Below, piece by piece: positions 24,362 through 37,000 of a DNA stretch of 64,000 bases (its first letter is position 1; the number at the start of each line of letters is the position of its first letter). Under the pieces are notes generated by a model. It saw only the letters and a list, made by a program, of their open reading frames with translations, did no database searches and was not told the DNA's origin. The stretch is from Yamagishiella unicocca. Its lineage: Eukaryota > Chlorophyta > Chlorophyceae > Chlamydomonadales > Volvocaceae. A program made the translations under genes and the position numbers. Location of the stretch: the NCBI GenBank assembly GCA_003116995.1, contig BDSL01000018.1, positions 1,178,001 through 1,242,000 of the forward strand, given 5' to 3'.

Positions 24362-27300
24362 GTGGTCTGGCCCAGGTGCGGGGCAATTAGGCAGCGGAAG
24401 GTCGCAGCTGCAGGGGCCAAGGAGGAGCACGCCCCGAGGCTGCAGGCTTTAACATATCCCGCTTTAGTTCTGATTCATTTGCATCTCGGGCCTGCAGGTG
24501 ACCTTGGGCGTCGGCAGTCTGGGAGCGCTTGCAACATAGACGCATTCCTACTGGGCTCGGGCACAGCGCTGGAGTCTCACTTGGCACAATACTACAGCGG
24601 CGACGGCCTGCTGTTGGTCTCTTTAGAACTTGCACAGCAGACGCTACCTCGCTCCGGCATCGTCCTGCTCGTATGGCAGCCCCAGGTGCCGCAGGACATA
24701 GTCCAGGCCTGTATGTCGCTTCCCCCTGGCCTAACGGACGCAAGCAGCGTCAAAGGACTGCTTCTTGTCGACGGCTCACCGAGCCTGACCCTTTCGGTCA
24801 CGCATAAGGCGCTGGAGGGCGCCGGCTTGCATGCGCTGGCCAGGAAGCCCACCGTGCTAGTGACTCGCTCAGCACAGGCGCCGCAGGCAGCGGTGCAAGC
24901 GCTCCTGCAGCTGGCCGACGCTCTGCCATCCATGCCGGCGCCACACCCAGGCGCCTCCCTCGTCCCAGGCGGAGTCCGCATCGCAGTAGCGCGCGACGAT
25001 ACCTTCAGCCCCTGCTTCCCCGAGAACCTGACCCTGCTGCACCAGGCAGGCGCGCAGCTGCTCTTCTTTTCGCCGCTGTACGACACGTCGATCCCCGCTG
25101 GCGCAGCATGCCTGTACCTCTCCAGCGGCCCCATTGAGCCCGAGCGCTGGCAGCAGCTGGCTGCCAACAGGCCGCTGCTGGCAGCTGTCCGCGCGTTTTG
25201 CGACGTGGGCGGCATGGTGCTGGCGGAGGGGGCGGGGCTGCTGTACTTGTCGCGGACGGTGGACCTGGACGAGGAGGATGGCGCGCACAAGCACCGCGTC
25301 CATGAAATGGGTGGGTAGCCTGGTGGTTCCCAGGGCATGAGGGAGCAGCAGACGCCATGGGAACCAAGGCTGTATGTATGACCTCGCAGAGACCATGCGG
25401 TCCTGTTCGACTGGGGACAAACGGAGTTGCTGTCCCAACTATTTTCTTTTAGGAAATCCACCGGTGGCGGTGGGCAACACAACACACATCTACCGCAATA
25501 GGCGGTCACAACCAAAGCACCCGCCGCACTCCATTCGTTCCTCGCCTGACAGACGCGTTCGGCACCCTCACACTTACCTAATCAGCCCCTCGCCTACGTC
25601 CCCTGCCCGATGACTGCTCTCCCACAGCGGGTGTGCTGCCCTTCAAGACACGCTTGCTGCCGGAGCCGCAGACTGCGGCGGTGCAGCTGCACGTAGCGCC
25701 GGGCAACCCGCTGCTGCCGGCCGGCAGCCGGTCGCGCGGCTACCTGTGCGCCCAGGCGAGCATAGTGCTAGTGGAGGAGCGACAGCTGCAGAGCTTGGTC
25801 CTTGGGGTCATGGGCCCAAACTCAAGCGGGGGTGGGAAGGGCGCGAACACGCACTTCAGCACGACGTACGAGGTCACCGTCGTGCCGCGGGAGCACCAGC
25901 AAGGGCTGGGCGGCGCTGAGTCGGTTGCAACGGAGCAGCAGCCCGTGGTGGCTGTGTCCAACGGTGACAACGGAAACCCTGGCGTACCGTTGCCGGAGGG
26001 CTACGCCGTACACAACGTGCTGGCGAGTAGCTGCTTGCTGTACCTGCCGTCAGAACCCAGTCTGGCGGCGCAGCTGGTACGCCGCTGCGCCTGCATCGAC
26101 GTGGCGGCGCTGGCAGCCGGCATGGTGCAGCACCTGGGTTGCGCCGCCGCTACCTTGGCGGCGTCCAAGATGCAGCTGCAGGCGGCGCTGGGGTCGGCGG
26201 CCGCCAGCCGCGCGGGGTCTCGGCGCCAGAGCATACAGGACGTGCCAGCGTGGGGCGCTACGTTCAGCTGCAACGGCGGGGGCGGCGGAAACGGGACGGG
26301 CATGCTCGCGGGTCCGGCGGGCGCCGCGAGCACGCAACCCAACCACCACCTCCAAGGCGCTCATTACCACCACCCAACCTCCGCCCTGCCGCCGGCTGGG
26401 CCCTTGTGCGCCGCGGCACTGAACGGCGGCGCTTGCTCCGGGGCCGGCTGCAACGGCGTGTGCGTGCCATCCGGCCGGCAGCCCTCCCACATCTCGCACG
26501 GTAGCGGCGTCCCCGGCATCTCTCCCAACTTGTTGCCGTTTCCCGGGCGCAGCCTGTGCGGTCCGGTGGCCTCTCAGGACGCCGGCTGTCCGTCCGACGG
26601 CTGTCCGAACGCCCCCCAGCGCCAGTCCTCGCCTCTGCCGCCTGCGCACCCCGGCCGGTCCAACCTGATGCCGCCGGGATGGCGCCCCTCGCACGACAGC
26701 CCAGTAGCAGCCGCATCGGGCTACGCGCGACAGCAGGTGTCTCCGCAGCAGGTTGGTATGTCGCAGCAGGTTGCTTGCGGCATGTCGCAGCAGGGCAGCT
26801 TGGTATCTATTTCGTCATCGTCCGCGGCCTCCGCGATACAGCCGGCGGTACGGCCTAAGCTAGCTGCCAGGGAGGAGCACGAGGCCTCGGTGGACGCGTT
26901 GCCTGCGAGCAGTGCCCCGGGCTGGGCTGCTGGAGGCCCCGGGGCCGGGTGCAGTGAGGCGAGCGCGGCAGCGATGGAGCGCAGCAGCAGCTGCGGCACG
27001 TACAGCAGCCTAGGAGCTGGGCAGCTGGAGGGGGGACTGAGCCGCCAGGCCGCGATGCACCACGCCGCAAGCGCGGGCGCGTTCACGGGCTATTCGCCTG
27101 GGTCCAGCTACGCGATTTCGGAGCTGCCCTACCAGCACCTGCGCCGCGGCGGCGGCGGCGGCTTGGAGGACGGGGGGCCGGCTGCCGCGAACTACGGGCC
27201 CGGCTTCGGCTGGGGCGCCGGCGCGCTTGTCCCCGCGGTTCCGGCATGGTCGCCGGTGGTTGCGGCGGCAGCGCGACATGGATCCATGGGGTTGCTGGCG

Positions 27301-29308
27301 CCGCTGGGGCCCGCCAGCGCCCCCGGCCACGGCGGCGTGGTTTGCTGTGCGCCGGGCGCGTGCGAGGCGCTGGTCGCGATGGGGCTGGCCAACCGGCTCG
27401 CCGGCATCGGGTCGGACTGCGACCACCCGCCTGACGTGTGCGCCAGTCGCCGGGTGGTGCTCGGCTGGGTGGCGCAGGAGGAGGCGCCGCAAGGAGCCGC
27501 AGCGAGGGGCATTCGCGTCGTGCCGCCCTGCGTCGGTACCAACACCGCCAACCCTTCGGGAGCAGCGGCCAACAGCTTGACGTCGGCCGCGGCCGGTGGC
27601 GGCCGCGGCGGCCGGGCGTCCGTTGATCGGTGCGGAGCACGTGGCGGGCGGGTGCTGCTGCTGGATGAGCTGGCGCTGCGGCAGGAGCCCATCAGCCTGC
27701 TGGTGCTGCCGGACCCGGCGGAGCTGTCGGAGGGGGAGCGCGCGCAGCTGGAGCAGGTGAGCGGAGCCGGGGGTTGTGGCGGGTGCCGTGGCGCGCGTGT
27801 GTCGGGGGCTGGTCGCCTTGCCGCCATCCACAAAACGTCAGCAGGCGGCTGCGGTCAGTGCGCGCGCGAAGTTCCGAAGTCAGGTCTGTGACGCTGACCT
27901 GGTACATCTACCATCAGCTTGTCCTTGTCCATGTCATGTCGTGAAACCCCATGTACCCCTGGTTGTACCCACCGATGCCGGCTCCAGACCTGAAGACCGC
28001 CTCCCCGTCGCCCCATTGCTGACGTCATTGCGGTCGCTGACAGCACCTAACAGCAGCATGGCCTCCTCTACCTTGCCCTCCTCCCCCAAAGGCGCTGGTT
28101 GAGACGGGCCTGGCAAACCCTGGGGGCGGGCCCGGAGGCGCGTGCGACATCCTGCACGCCAGCTGCCGTAGCCTAGTGGACGTGATGGACCTCATGTTGG
28201 AGCTGGGAGCCGCGATCGGAGAGTCGCAGGCCGCGTCCATGCTGCTGGAGCGCCTGCAGGCACGGCTTCGGCGGGTCTTGGCCGCCGCGGCTGCCGCCGT
28301 GTCAACCAGGCTGGGTGGCGCGGTGACCCTGGGCACCTCAGTGCCGGCTTCTCCGCCGCTGCCGCGGCTTCCACGAGTGCTGGTGCTGCAGTCCCTGCAG
28401 CCACTCGTGGAGTCGGGCAGGTGCGAAGGGTGTAGATCGGTTCTTGACGGCTTGAGATATAGATGTTTTACTGCGTGTGCGTGCTGTGTGCTGGGTTACC
28501 TGCCAGGTACCGCTCACACCACAATATTGCAATTCGTTGCGGAGGTTGACGGGGCTGCAGGGCTCCTGGATGCGTGCAGCGCGTTCGTTGGCGCGCGTGG
28601 GCGAATCCCTTGTTCGTGCACGCCCGTCCCCGGCCGCCCTACAAACCCACGCGAGGCGAATCCTAACCCCGTCCTCGGCTCCATCGTGATGTACGCCATG
28701 TACCGAAGCGCCTCCTGCTGCTCCCTGGCGCACACGCACATTGCATGTTCGCACCGTCCTGAACCCCGTATCGACCCCGTGACCCAACTGCCTGGTGGCA
28801 CAGGTGGGTCCCGGAGATGCTGGCGCTGGCCGGTGGCACCTCGTGCCTGGCGCAGCCTGGCGGCCCCGACGTGGCGCTCTCCTGGCAGGACGTCCGCGAG
28901 CGCGCCGCACCGGACTTCCTGGTCATCCTCACACCGCTCGGGGATGGCTCGGCACGCAGGGCGGCACCCGGCCATCCAGGCAGCGGGGCTGCTGGCGGCG
29001 TCGGCTGCCAGCCCCACAGCGGCGGTGGCCTGCATGAGCAGCTGGCGGCGCTGGCGGCGCAGCCGGGCTGGTGGTGTTTGCCGGCGGTGCGCGTGAGCCA
29101 GGTGTACTTGCTGCAATCATCCTATTGCGTGCGGTCGGGGCCTCGGCTGGTTGACGGCGTGGAGCTGCTGGCGCGCCTGCTGATGCCTGGCCAGTACTCG
29201 AGCAGTCGCAAGGTGCCAATGGGCGCTGTGATGCGCCTTTCGCTGGCGGCGGGGCAGCGATGCAGGGCCACGCTGCTGCCCAGCTACTTCGTTCCCATGG
29301 CGTTCTAA
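24362..29308 (+). CDS. Fusion of CobB/CbiA-like amidotransferase and BtuF-like cobalamin-binding protein
   Basis: Well-supported exons: up to 25310, 25628-27756, 28092-28420 and 28804-29308, all junctions in phase. The first half matches cobyrinate a,c-diamide synthase: NIDAFLLG, then the glutaminase-like part (IAVARDDTFSPCFPENLTLL, LLFFSPLYD, RAFCDVGGMVLAEGAGLLYL, GVLPFKTRLL, HNVLASSCLLYLPSEP). The Cys normally present in AECGGLMYL is replaced (AEGAGLLYL). After a long Gly/Ser/Ala/Gln-rich linker comes a BtuF-like cobalamin-binding domain: CCAPGACEALVAMGLANRLA, GSDCDHPPDV, LLVLPDPAEL, VLVLQSLQPLVESGRWVPEM, LSWQDVRERAAPDFLVI and the family's C-terminal SGPRLVDGVELLARLL. The N-terminal exons are unresolved: no Walker A motif was found, so the true start is probably upstream of 24362. 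Predicted roles (binding, sensing or handling of vitamin B12) are inference. Confidence 0.8.
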
Positions 29309-29742
29309 ACTGGAGTCAGAGGCGCTCGGGGCCCGGTTTCATGCGAGAGCGCTGGGCGCTTCGGAAACGTGTGAACTTTGATCGAGGGGAGATGAAGGAG
29401 GAGGCTACCGCTAGGGAGTTCATGGGCCAATGTCAGTTGTAGGTGGACGGTTCTGCATGTGGAGCGACTGGAGTTGACCGTTTACAGGTATTTACCAGGT
29501 CGTGTTGCGAAAGCGCTGGAAGCCGAATTTGGCATATTGGTGCCGCTGAAACGATAGAGTAATCTGGGCCGTCCCTTTGGCGCATAGGGTACCGCTCGTA
29601 AGGCGCAGAAGCTGACGGGGTCCTGGCATGTGCGGGCATGGTGTTGGAGAGAAGTGTGTACAGCAGCAAGTGCATTGCTTTAACTACAAGTTGCGCAATA
29701 TAGTAAACATTGCTTTGTGTTGATTGTGAAGGCCTCGTGAAC
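29309..29742. other. 3' UTR and intergenic region before ClpP
   Basis: About 430 bp with no convincing ORF. No TGTAA is seen between the stop at 29308 and the ClpP start, so the polyadenylation site of the upstream gene is unassigned. Confidence 0.45.
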
Positions 29743-31985
29743 ATGCTGGCCTCGGTAGCATCCATACTGCTCAGACCTCTTGCTAGCGCTGCTACAATTG
29801 GAACGCGCTCAGGATTCAGGAGCGCCTCCTTTGTTCCTATTGTAATAGAACAGACAAACCGTGGAGAGCGCGCCTACGATATCTTCAGCAGGTTCGGGCA
29901 ACATTGCCTGGCGCGCGAGTGGATGGCCTGCCCGGAAGCCAAATGCCTTGCAGAACTCTACATATTATCGTGTATAATAAATCGCAGGCTATTGAAGGAG
30001 CGCATTGTTGTCGTCAATGGGGCAATCGACGACAACACCAGCAACTCCGTTGTGGCGCAGCTGCTATTCTTGGAGAGCCAGGCGCCGGACAAGCCGGTGG
30101 GTGAAGAAGGAGTCGTAGGGATGGCGGGCCTGCAGACAATTGGAAGTCGTGTACACCTTTATCATGGGGGGTTGGATCGTTGGTTGACAACCCTCCTCGC
30201 ACCCCCTGCCCAATGCCCTCCATGTGACCCATCCTATCCCCGGCACACGCGCTGCAATGGCCGCACAACCCTTCTTCTATTACTGTGTAGTTATTTGACG
30301 CCCATGCAAGCCTTACACCCTTTGATCCTCAACTCGTGCCAGTTACGGGCATTCATTCCATACACCTCGGTTGGGGAGGTGGGGAGACAGCTGCCCAGCT
30401 GTATCCCCACGTCGTTTACATCAATTGAATTAGCCGACGTTCTATGCCGTCCGTAGCACGCTCATAGCAGTCCTTCATACTGCTGTAGCGGCAACCTACT
30501 TCCGCTCCGTAGTCTTGATACCTGTTGGTACCAGCAACACTACCTCCTGGACGGTTACAACACCGTTCATAGCACAACAGCACAAATGCCATACTCCTTG
30601 CCAAGCCTGACACTATGCCCTGGAAAGATAAACGGCGGGGGTCACCACCGTACCCTCCCCCTGCAACCCGCTACAGGTCACGATGTATATCAACAGCCCG
30701 GGTGGCGTGGTGACGGCAGGGCTGGCAATCTACGATACGATGCAGGCAAGGACGCAGCTGCCTGGCGTCGTTGCCGCGTGTATCAATTCGCCGCTCAGCC
30801 GCAGAAAGCTCCTCAAAAAAATGGTCAATCGGCGACTGTGAGCCTAGCCTATCCTAGCCTAGCCTCACGACTCTAGCTTTCCTCCCCTGTGTGCGCAGTA
30901 CATCCGCTGCCCCATCAGCACGCTCGTGGTTGGGCAGGCGGCGTCGATGGCGTCGTTGCTGCTGACTGCAGGCGAGAAGGGGCAGCGGAGGAGGTGAGGT
31001 CATGAAACTTGAGCCGCGAGAAGCCGCGGACGGAGTGTGTATGCTCCTCTGCATCTATAGCTGAGGTCGTGATAGCACAACCGACGGCGGGCTGGGCATC
31101 GATTGCGCCGAATGGCGTTCGCGCTCAATGCGGAGGTCCCGGAAACGCTGCTGAAGTGGGGGCTGAACTCGTCAGGGACGCTGCGGCAAGTGGCGTATTG
31201 GCGCGTCCTATTGGCTTTCAGCCAGGGAGCAGAGACGGTCTGCAGTACACGGCCAAACTAGCACATTACAGAACTGATGTTAACGACGTGGTTGTCCCCC
31301 TCCGCACAAGGCCCTCCTCTCTTGCTTATTGCTGTTGCCCTGCCCTCCATTTCCCCCTCCAGCCTCCCGCACTCGCGGATCATGTTGCACCAGCCGCTGG
31401 GCGCCGCTGAGGTTGGTGCTGTGCGTGCTGTGCGCAAACCCCGGGAGCAGAACATTAAGTGCGTCGGGATTGTTCTTTTGTAAATGTGCGTAAACGGGTT
31501 CCTGCTCAGTTGCCTTGTATGTAAGCCTCGTCAGCTGCCGTTTTATCTTTTTATCTACTGGAACTGAAACCTCATGCTCACGCGCGCTTCCAACGCGCCG
31601 TCCGGCTGCCGTCCTATTGGTGTCGCCCGCACCCCGCAGGGCCAAGCAACCGACATCATGATTCGCGCACAGGAGATCATGCGCATGAAGGAGACGCTGA
31701 CCAGCCTCTACATCCGCCACACCGGGTGCTCCAGGGAGACTGCAGGTGGGTGGGTGCATCGCCGCTGTGGGTGTGTCATGGTGCCGTCGTCGCGTGACCG
31801 CCTCTCAACACCCTATGAAGAGGGCCTGGGCAGCGCGATCTGTTCGATGCAATACGCGCCGTGTCTTCGTCCTCGCAGAGAAAACCCTGGACCGGGACTC
31901 GTTCATGTCAGCAGCGGAGGCCAAGGAGTGGGGTCTGATTGACGAGATCATCGCGGAAAGGCCCGCGACCGAGGTGCACAGCTGA
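29743..31985 (+). CDS. CLPP: ClpP protease proteolytic subunit, probably mitochondrial
   Basis: Serine-protease subunit of the ClpXP complex. Seven exons join in phase to 227 residues: 29743-29891, 29988-30096, 30677-30745, 30899-30993, 31363-31411, 31640-31745 and 31879-31985. Intron 3 uses a GC donor (CAG/GCAAGG). The catalytic triad is intact: Ser125 in GQAASMAS, His150 in IMLHQP and Asp199 in LDRDSF. Other hallmarks are [40 protein letters not shown] and [20 protein letters not shown]. The first 25 residues are rich in Ala, Ser, Leu and Arg with no acidic residue, as in a mitochondrial presequence, and the core resembles mitochondrial more than plastid ClpP. It is not a ClpR, because all three catalytic residues are kept. 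Confidence 0.96.
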
Positions 31986-32086
31986 AGTAGCTTGCTGGGC
32001 GTACGAGGGTTTACTGATTCCATGTGCACGTGGAGGTTTCGGGGGCGTGTGCTACTAGGTAACAGAGCGTATCGTGCAGCCAGCCA

Positions 32087-32091
32087 TGTAA
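32087..32091 (+). terminator. TGTAA polyadenylation signal for ClpP
   Basis: TGTAA about 100 bp after the ClpP stop codon. Confidence 0.5.
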
Positions 32092-32416
32092 GGCGCTGTG
32101 AGTTAGGTTGTGTCGGTTGCAGCATGCGGCAGTTACATCCCTAGCTGACCAGCTGACGGCCCCCCGCATAAGACCATGATATGTACTTGATACAGCTGCC
32201 AACGTTCCCCATTGCCGCAATGCTGTTTAATTGCTGCTGCAATGGCACGGTACGGTTGGTTGGTTGCCACACCGCCTATGCATGCCAACCAGGATCGGGA
32301 GCGTGGGCCATTTTGGGGGCCTGGATTCTAGTATGTTCGGTTTGCTGGCTATGATGTGTCAAACATACATGGCAATCCATGAGGTCAAACGAGCATGGAG
32401 CAGGTCGAGTATGAGT

Positions 32417-32441
32417 GGAAACCCGTGGGTCGGCACTGGAA
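32417..32441 (-). repeat. Dispersed repeat, family A copy 2
   Basis: GGAAACCCGTGGGTCGGCAC, the reverse complement of the family A core. This is the only copy of the four outside an intron I could define. Confidence 0.65.
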
Positions 32442-34061
32442 GGTATAACTGAATGTGAAACGATTGGTACGCGCAGGTCGGGTAGGGTCGAGCAAACCCG
32501 TGCGATCGGACGGGCATGGGGCAAACGGTCGAGCCGCTCGATAGCGTGAAGCTTGGCTGCTTTCGTTTTAATCTACCGGTGGCGCCTTTTGCTGTAAACA
32601 TATGTGTGTGTTTTGCAAGCGCTGCATATGTGCCCCCAACGCGGTCAGCGAGCACGCTGCTTGTCCTGTACCGCTGCAGCGGCGCAGCCCAGCGCAGCCC
32701 CTCTGGCCATTGCATGCGCCGCCACTGGGTTCCAAAATCAAGGTGCTGCCATAATTTCTCAGCTTCGTTAAGGCTGAAACAGACGGGACCAGCAAGTCCC
32801 GCAGCGTCAGGACCGTGTAGGGCTCAGGCTCATGGGGTGACGACTGCTTAGCCCGCAAACATGCGGTACATAGATGAGCGGTCGGGGAAGGGTTACAGGT
32901 ACGTGTGTGAAGCTTGATGGCGAAGTGGAGGTGGGGTAACTGGGCTGGAACGCATGGGCCGGTATGGGCAAAATCTAGTGTTCAAGGGTATGTGTGCTGG
33001 TGGGACTGGGGCGGTCGACAAAGCCAGCTGACCAACAGTTTCCTGGAGAGGAATTTAAAAAAGGTGCGAACACGGAAAACGGGGTGTACGATGTTTACGC
33101 GGCCACAAAAGTGGACCTGCCTTGCTTCCGGACAGTTTTCTCATCGTCGTCACCCGCGAGACCCTGTTAGACATTCTCGCCACACCACCCTACGCATGCC
33201 GGCTGCATTTCTGCACCGCTCCCAATGTGTTTGATCGCGATTGACGAAGGCTCTACGTAGGCCAAGCCAGGCACGGCAACGCATGGCACGCGCCGCACGT
33301 GCGCGGGGGCCCTATCCGCTTTCCGCAGGCGTACGCATGCCACACGCAGTTCTAAAACGCTATAGCTACATGTTTTGCGCGCTTGAAAACTGTCGAAACT
33401 GAACACCCGGTCCAGTACGGCAAGCCCAGCTGTACAGCCCTTTCCGAGCTTGGTGTTTCCGGCAAGAAGACAAATGTATACTCGCATGAACATCTACCAA
33501 AGCACTGGGAACGTTTGACACGCGTCTGACTAGTGCGCGTGCTATTCCAAGCCTACTACCAAGGACGTCACGCTGGCACCCAACCTTGGGTTTCCCTTAT
33601 TTCATACGTCTTCAGTTGCTTATTCACGCCATTTTACTGACCGAAAAGGCTATTGTTCCGAGAAAGGCGTGTGGTGCCTCGCTTTTGCAGCATCCTCGCG
33701 GCCTCGTTCTGGACTATACGACTAGACCCATAGTAGTGCACGATATAGATTGATGGTGATAGCGACTATAGGAGGAGGCCCAGCCGCACACGCTGTCCCG
33801 CTACTAGCAGGCCAGGGGCGGTCCAACGCGTGGCGCACAGCCTTCATACGAGCGGGCCTGGGCTGGAGCAGCAAGCCGACCAACAATGTTTCCAGTAAGA
33901 TCTAGGCCTCTTGGTTTACCACTTGCTTGTTTGGCGGGTAGTGCGGACGTGGCAAGACCATGGCTTTGCGTACGCAGGCACCCACTCATCATCTCATGCA
34001 AGGCGGGCATATACCCTGGCGGCTGATACAGCAGCACCTGGCGCGGATATACGCTCCGCAG

Positions 34062-37000
34062 ACCTCAACGATATGTGCACCTTACAGCTCGGCATGCTGT
34101 ATCAACTCCTCGCGCGCGCAGGTATATGCGGAGTTTGAAAGCCAATGCCTTGCAATGCGACGCCCTTAACATGAGTGCCAGCTGCCAGCTTGCTAGTTTT
34201 TAGTGGGATTGCGGCTTTACGGGCGGGGCCGGGTGAGAGAGGGCGAGAGGGAGAGTCACCGCGCTGACGCACCCCCATGGGTTACCGGGTATACCTCGAC
34301 CCCCCCATGTACTCCATCAACCCCGCTATTCAATCCCGCTATTCAACCTCGCTATTCAACCTCGGTATTCAAGGCCGTTGTTCAACCCCGCTATCCAACT
34401 CGTTATGCAAACCCCGCTATCCAACCCCGCTATCCAGGCAATAACTACAGCTCTATGAGGTGCACTGTTTACGCACGGAACTTCACCGCTGTGGGGCCGG
34501 GGCAGGTCAAGCTCGTGCGCATTGCGCAGTTTCCCGTCGACCCAGGTAGATATTTACTTTGGTAGCAGTAGGGGTTCGACGAGGAAGGTGGTAGGGCACA
34601 TTGTTATCAGAACATCAGTACACCTGGCGGCATGGCGCTATTTGGGTTGGGGTGGGCGGAAAGATTGCCTGCACTCGGCGCTATTTGGGTTGGGGTGAGC
34701 GGAAAGATTGCCTACACTCGGCGAATTATGTCATGTCACTGGCTCGAGTGCCGTAATTTTGATACACGTGTGGCACCGTTATGATTGCTGATGATCGTAG
34801 CCACCCCTTACGATTTCCCCACTCTTGCGCCTTGTGCTTACAGCCCAGACTGAAGAATTGCATGCACAGCAACAGAACACGCTGCTTTTGCACACGGTTA
34901 GTACAGGGCGCGTAATGGGACATATTTACGTAATGGGGCATATTACGTCATCTGGCTCAGGGTAACTAGGCTGCATCAGAGCGGCTCGTGGTGGTGGCAG
35001 AGTGCCGTTGATGGCGATGGTTCATCCCTTCTAACTGCTCCATACAGTCGTTCCATACACTAGTGGGTGTTGGTTTCATGCGTATTCGTGCCCCACATGT
35101 CAGACCCATCCTCACGGCCTGCCTGCCTGCTTGCGTCACGCAGGAGCAATCCTGGGCGCTGCAAGGCGGCTCGGCAGCAGTGGACCCCAGCGCGATGATT
35201 GAGGACTGCCTCCTGCACCGCGAGGTGGTGGCGCTGCCCAGCTCCTCCGCCCTGGTGTTCCCACTCGTGGACTGCTCCGTCCTTGTGGGGCTGCTTGTGG
35301 TGGAGCAGGCAGGGGCGGAGAGGGACGGCGGCTTGGGGGCAGCAGGCGCAGCGGCGGGCACCAACGGGCTGGCGGGGACCCAGGGGCTGAGTCCGAGCGG
35401 CGCTTCAACGAGCGCTGCGCTGGCGCCAGTGCTGTGCTGCGCTGATGGCACCGCTCAGGCGGTTGGCCTTTCAAGCAGCAGCTCGGAGGACGGCCGCGGC
35501 GTTTCGACGAGCTCCCTGGTACGACCACACCGGAGCCTGACTGGTAAGCCGGGTTTAGAGGCCGGGAACGAAGTGTCAGGTCGTCGTTTCTCGCAACTCC
35601 CGCCTTGGGGGCAGTGTCGCGACATGGGCGTTGCACGTGCTGTAAAGTGGGCTTGCCGTTGACGGTCTGTTGGCTTTCGGCTGCAGACGAGGAGCTGCAG
35701 TGCCTTCGATTGGCCGTGCCGTTGCTGGCGAAGGCTTGCGGCATGGATGCGCGATCCAGCTGGCAGCTCGCGCAGAGCTCCATAGCGGCAGCAGCAGCTC
35801 GCGGCTTGCTGCGTGAGACGCAGCGCCCGCTGTCCACACTCAACACATTCAGCACCATGCTGGTTCCGCGGCTGAAGGACGGCGACCCAGACAAGGATAT
35901 GGCCAAGGGCATTTTGCTACAGGTGCGAAAACCGGCCTGCAGCTGTTTGGTCGAGCCTCATGCACAGTGCCTTGTATGGCTGCGTGGCGGCCCAGCGAGC
36001 AAGCCACAGGCAGGCAGTGCTTGCGATGTGGGTGTCGCCCTTCATATTGCGCTGCGTGCCTAGATGTCTACGGTACCATCATACATGTTGCACCCGGAAC
36101 ATGCCTCCTTCAGCTCCCCGCCGCCACCGGTGCCCACACCCTCGTGTCGGTGCCCACATCGTCGTGTGCACTGCCTCTCCGACCGCAGGGCAAGCGGCTG
36201 CAGGACCTGATGTGGCAGCTCGAGGACGCACTCCACGGCTCGGCAGCCGCCGGCGGCCCCGAGATGGCGGGCATTCCGCCCACCCTGGCGGTGGCGATGC
36301 CCGGCATGGGGATGGGAGGCGCACACCCGGCTTCCGCGCCGGTGTCGCCTTTCCGCAGCCACGGAGCCTTGCCCCGGGACCCGAGCCCCGCCGTGCAGGA
36401 GTTGCTGCAGCTGCCGCAGCCCCGTCCCGTGGCGCTGCCCGCCAGCTCGCCTCCGCAGCTGCAGCCGCCCGCGTCCCGAGAGGCTACTGCAGCGGGCGGT
36501 GTCCCAGGGGAGGGAACCCCACTGCTGCTAGGCGGTGCGTATACGGCGGCGGAGGCGGCTGTCGGCGGTGACAGCAGCACCGCTACGCGCGCGGGGCACG
36601 GCGCCGGGCCAGCGCCGGTGCTGCCCGGCCGCGTTACGTTTGTGGAGCGGCCTCCAGCTGACGCGGCGTCCTCCTCGGGGCCCGTCCTAGGCGCCTTCAC
36701 AATTCGCCAGCCAGGCACGATCCGCCAACCGCCTGGCTACGGCTCCAGCTCTGCGCCAGCTGCGCTTGGGTCCAACGCGCGCCCGAGCAGCAGGCCCTAC
36801 ACCGGCTCCTCACAGCTGTGCAGCGGCGCGACACTGGCCACCATTGACGTGGAAATGGACAGCTGCGAGACACGCAAGGAAGACCTAGCCGTGCAGGAGC
36901 GGGGACCGGTGGGGCAGAGCTCGGCCGCGCCGTGGGCTTGGGGACCCTCCCCGGGGGCGCACATGGCGGCCGTGATCAGCACCAACCTCGTGTCGGCGCT

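Larger units (their letters stand above)
31986..34061. other. Gene-free region between ClpP and CSK-like gene
   Basis: No ORF here shows a recognisable domain or family motif. Near the left end is a TGTAA (32087-32091) for ClpP. A copy of the dispersed repeat family A lies at 32417-32441. The right end may contain the promoter, 5' UTR and transit-peptide exon(s) of the CSK-like gene, which I could not delimit. Confidence 0.45.

Noticed and set aside
24362..29308. Bacterial contamination or recent bacterial transfer for the CobB-BtuF gene
   Set aside because: The gene has several phase-consistent spliceosomal introns and the same base composition and low-complexity inserts as its neighbours.
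33167..33493. 108-codon minus-strand ORF between ClpP and the CSK-like gene
   Set aside because: No domain and no neighbouring exons in a consistent frame.
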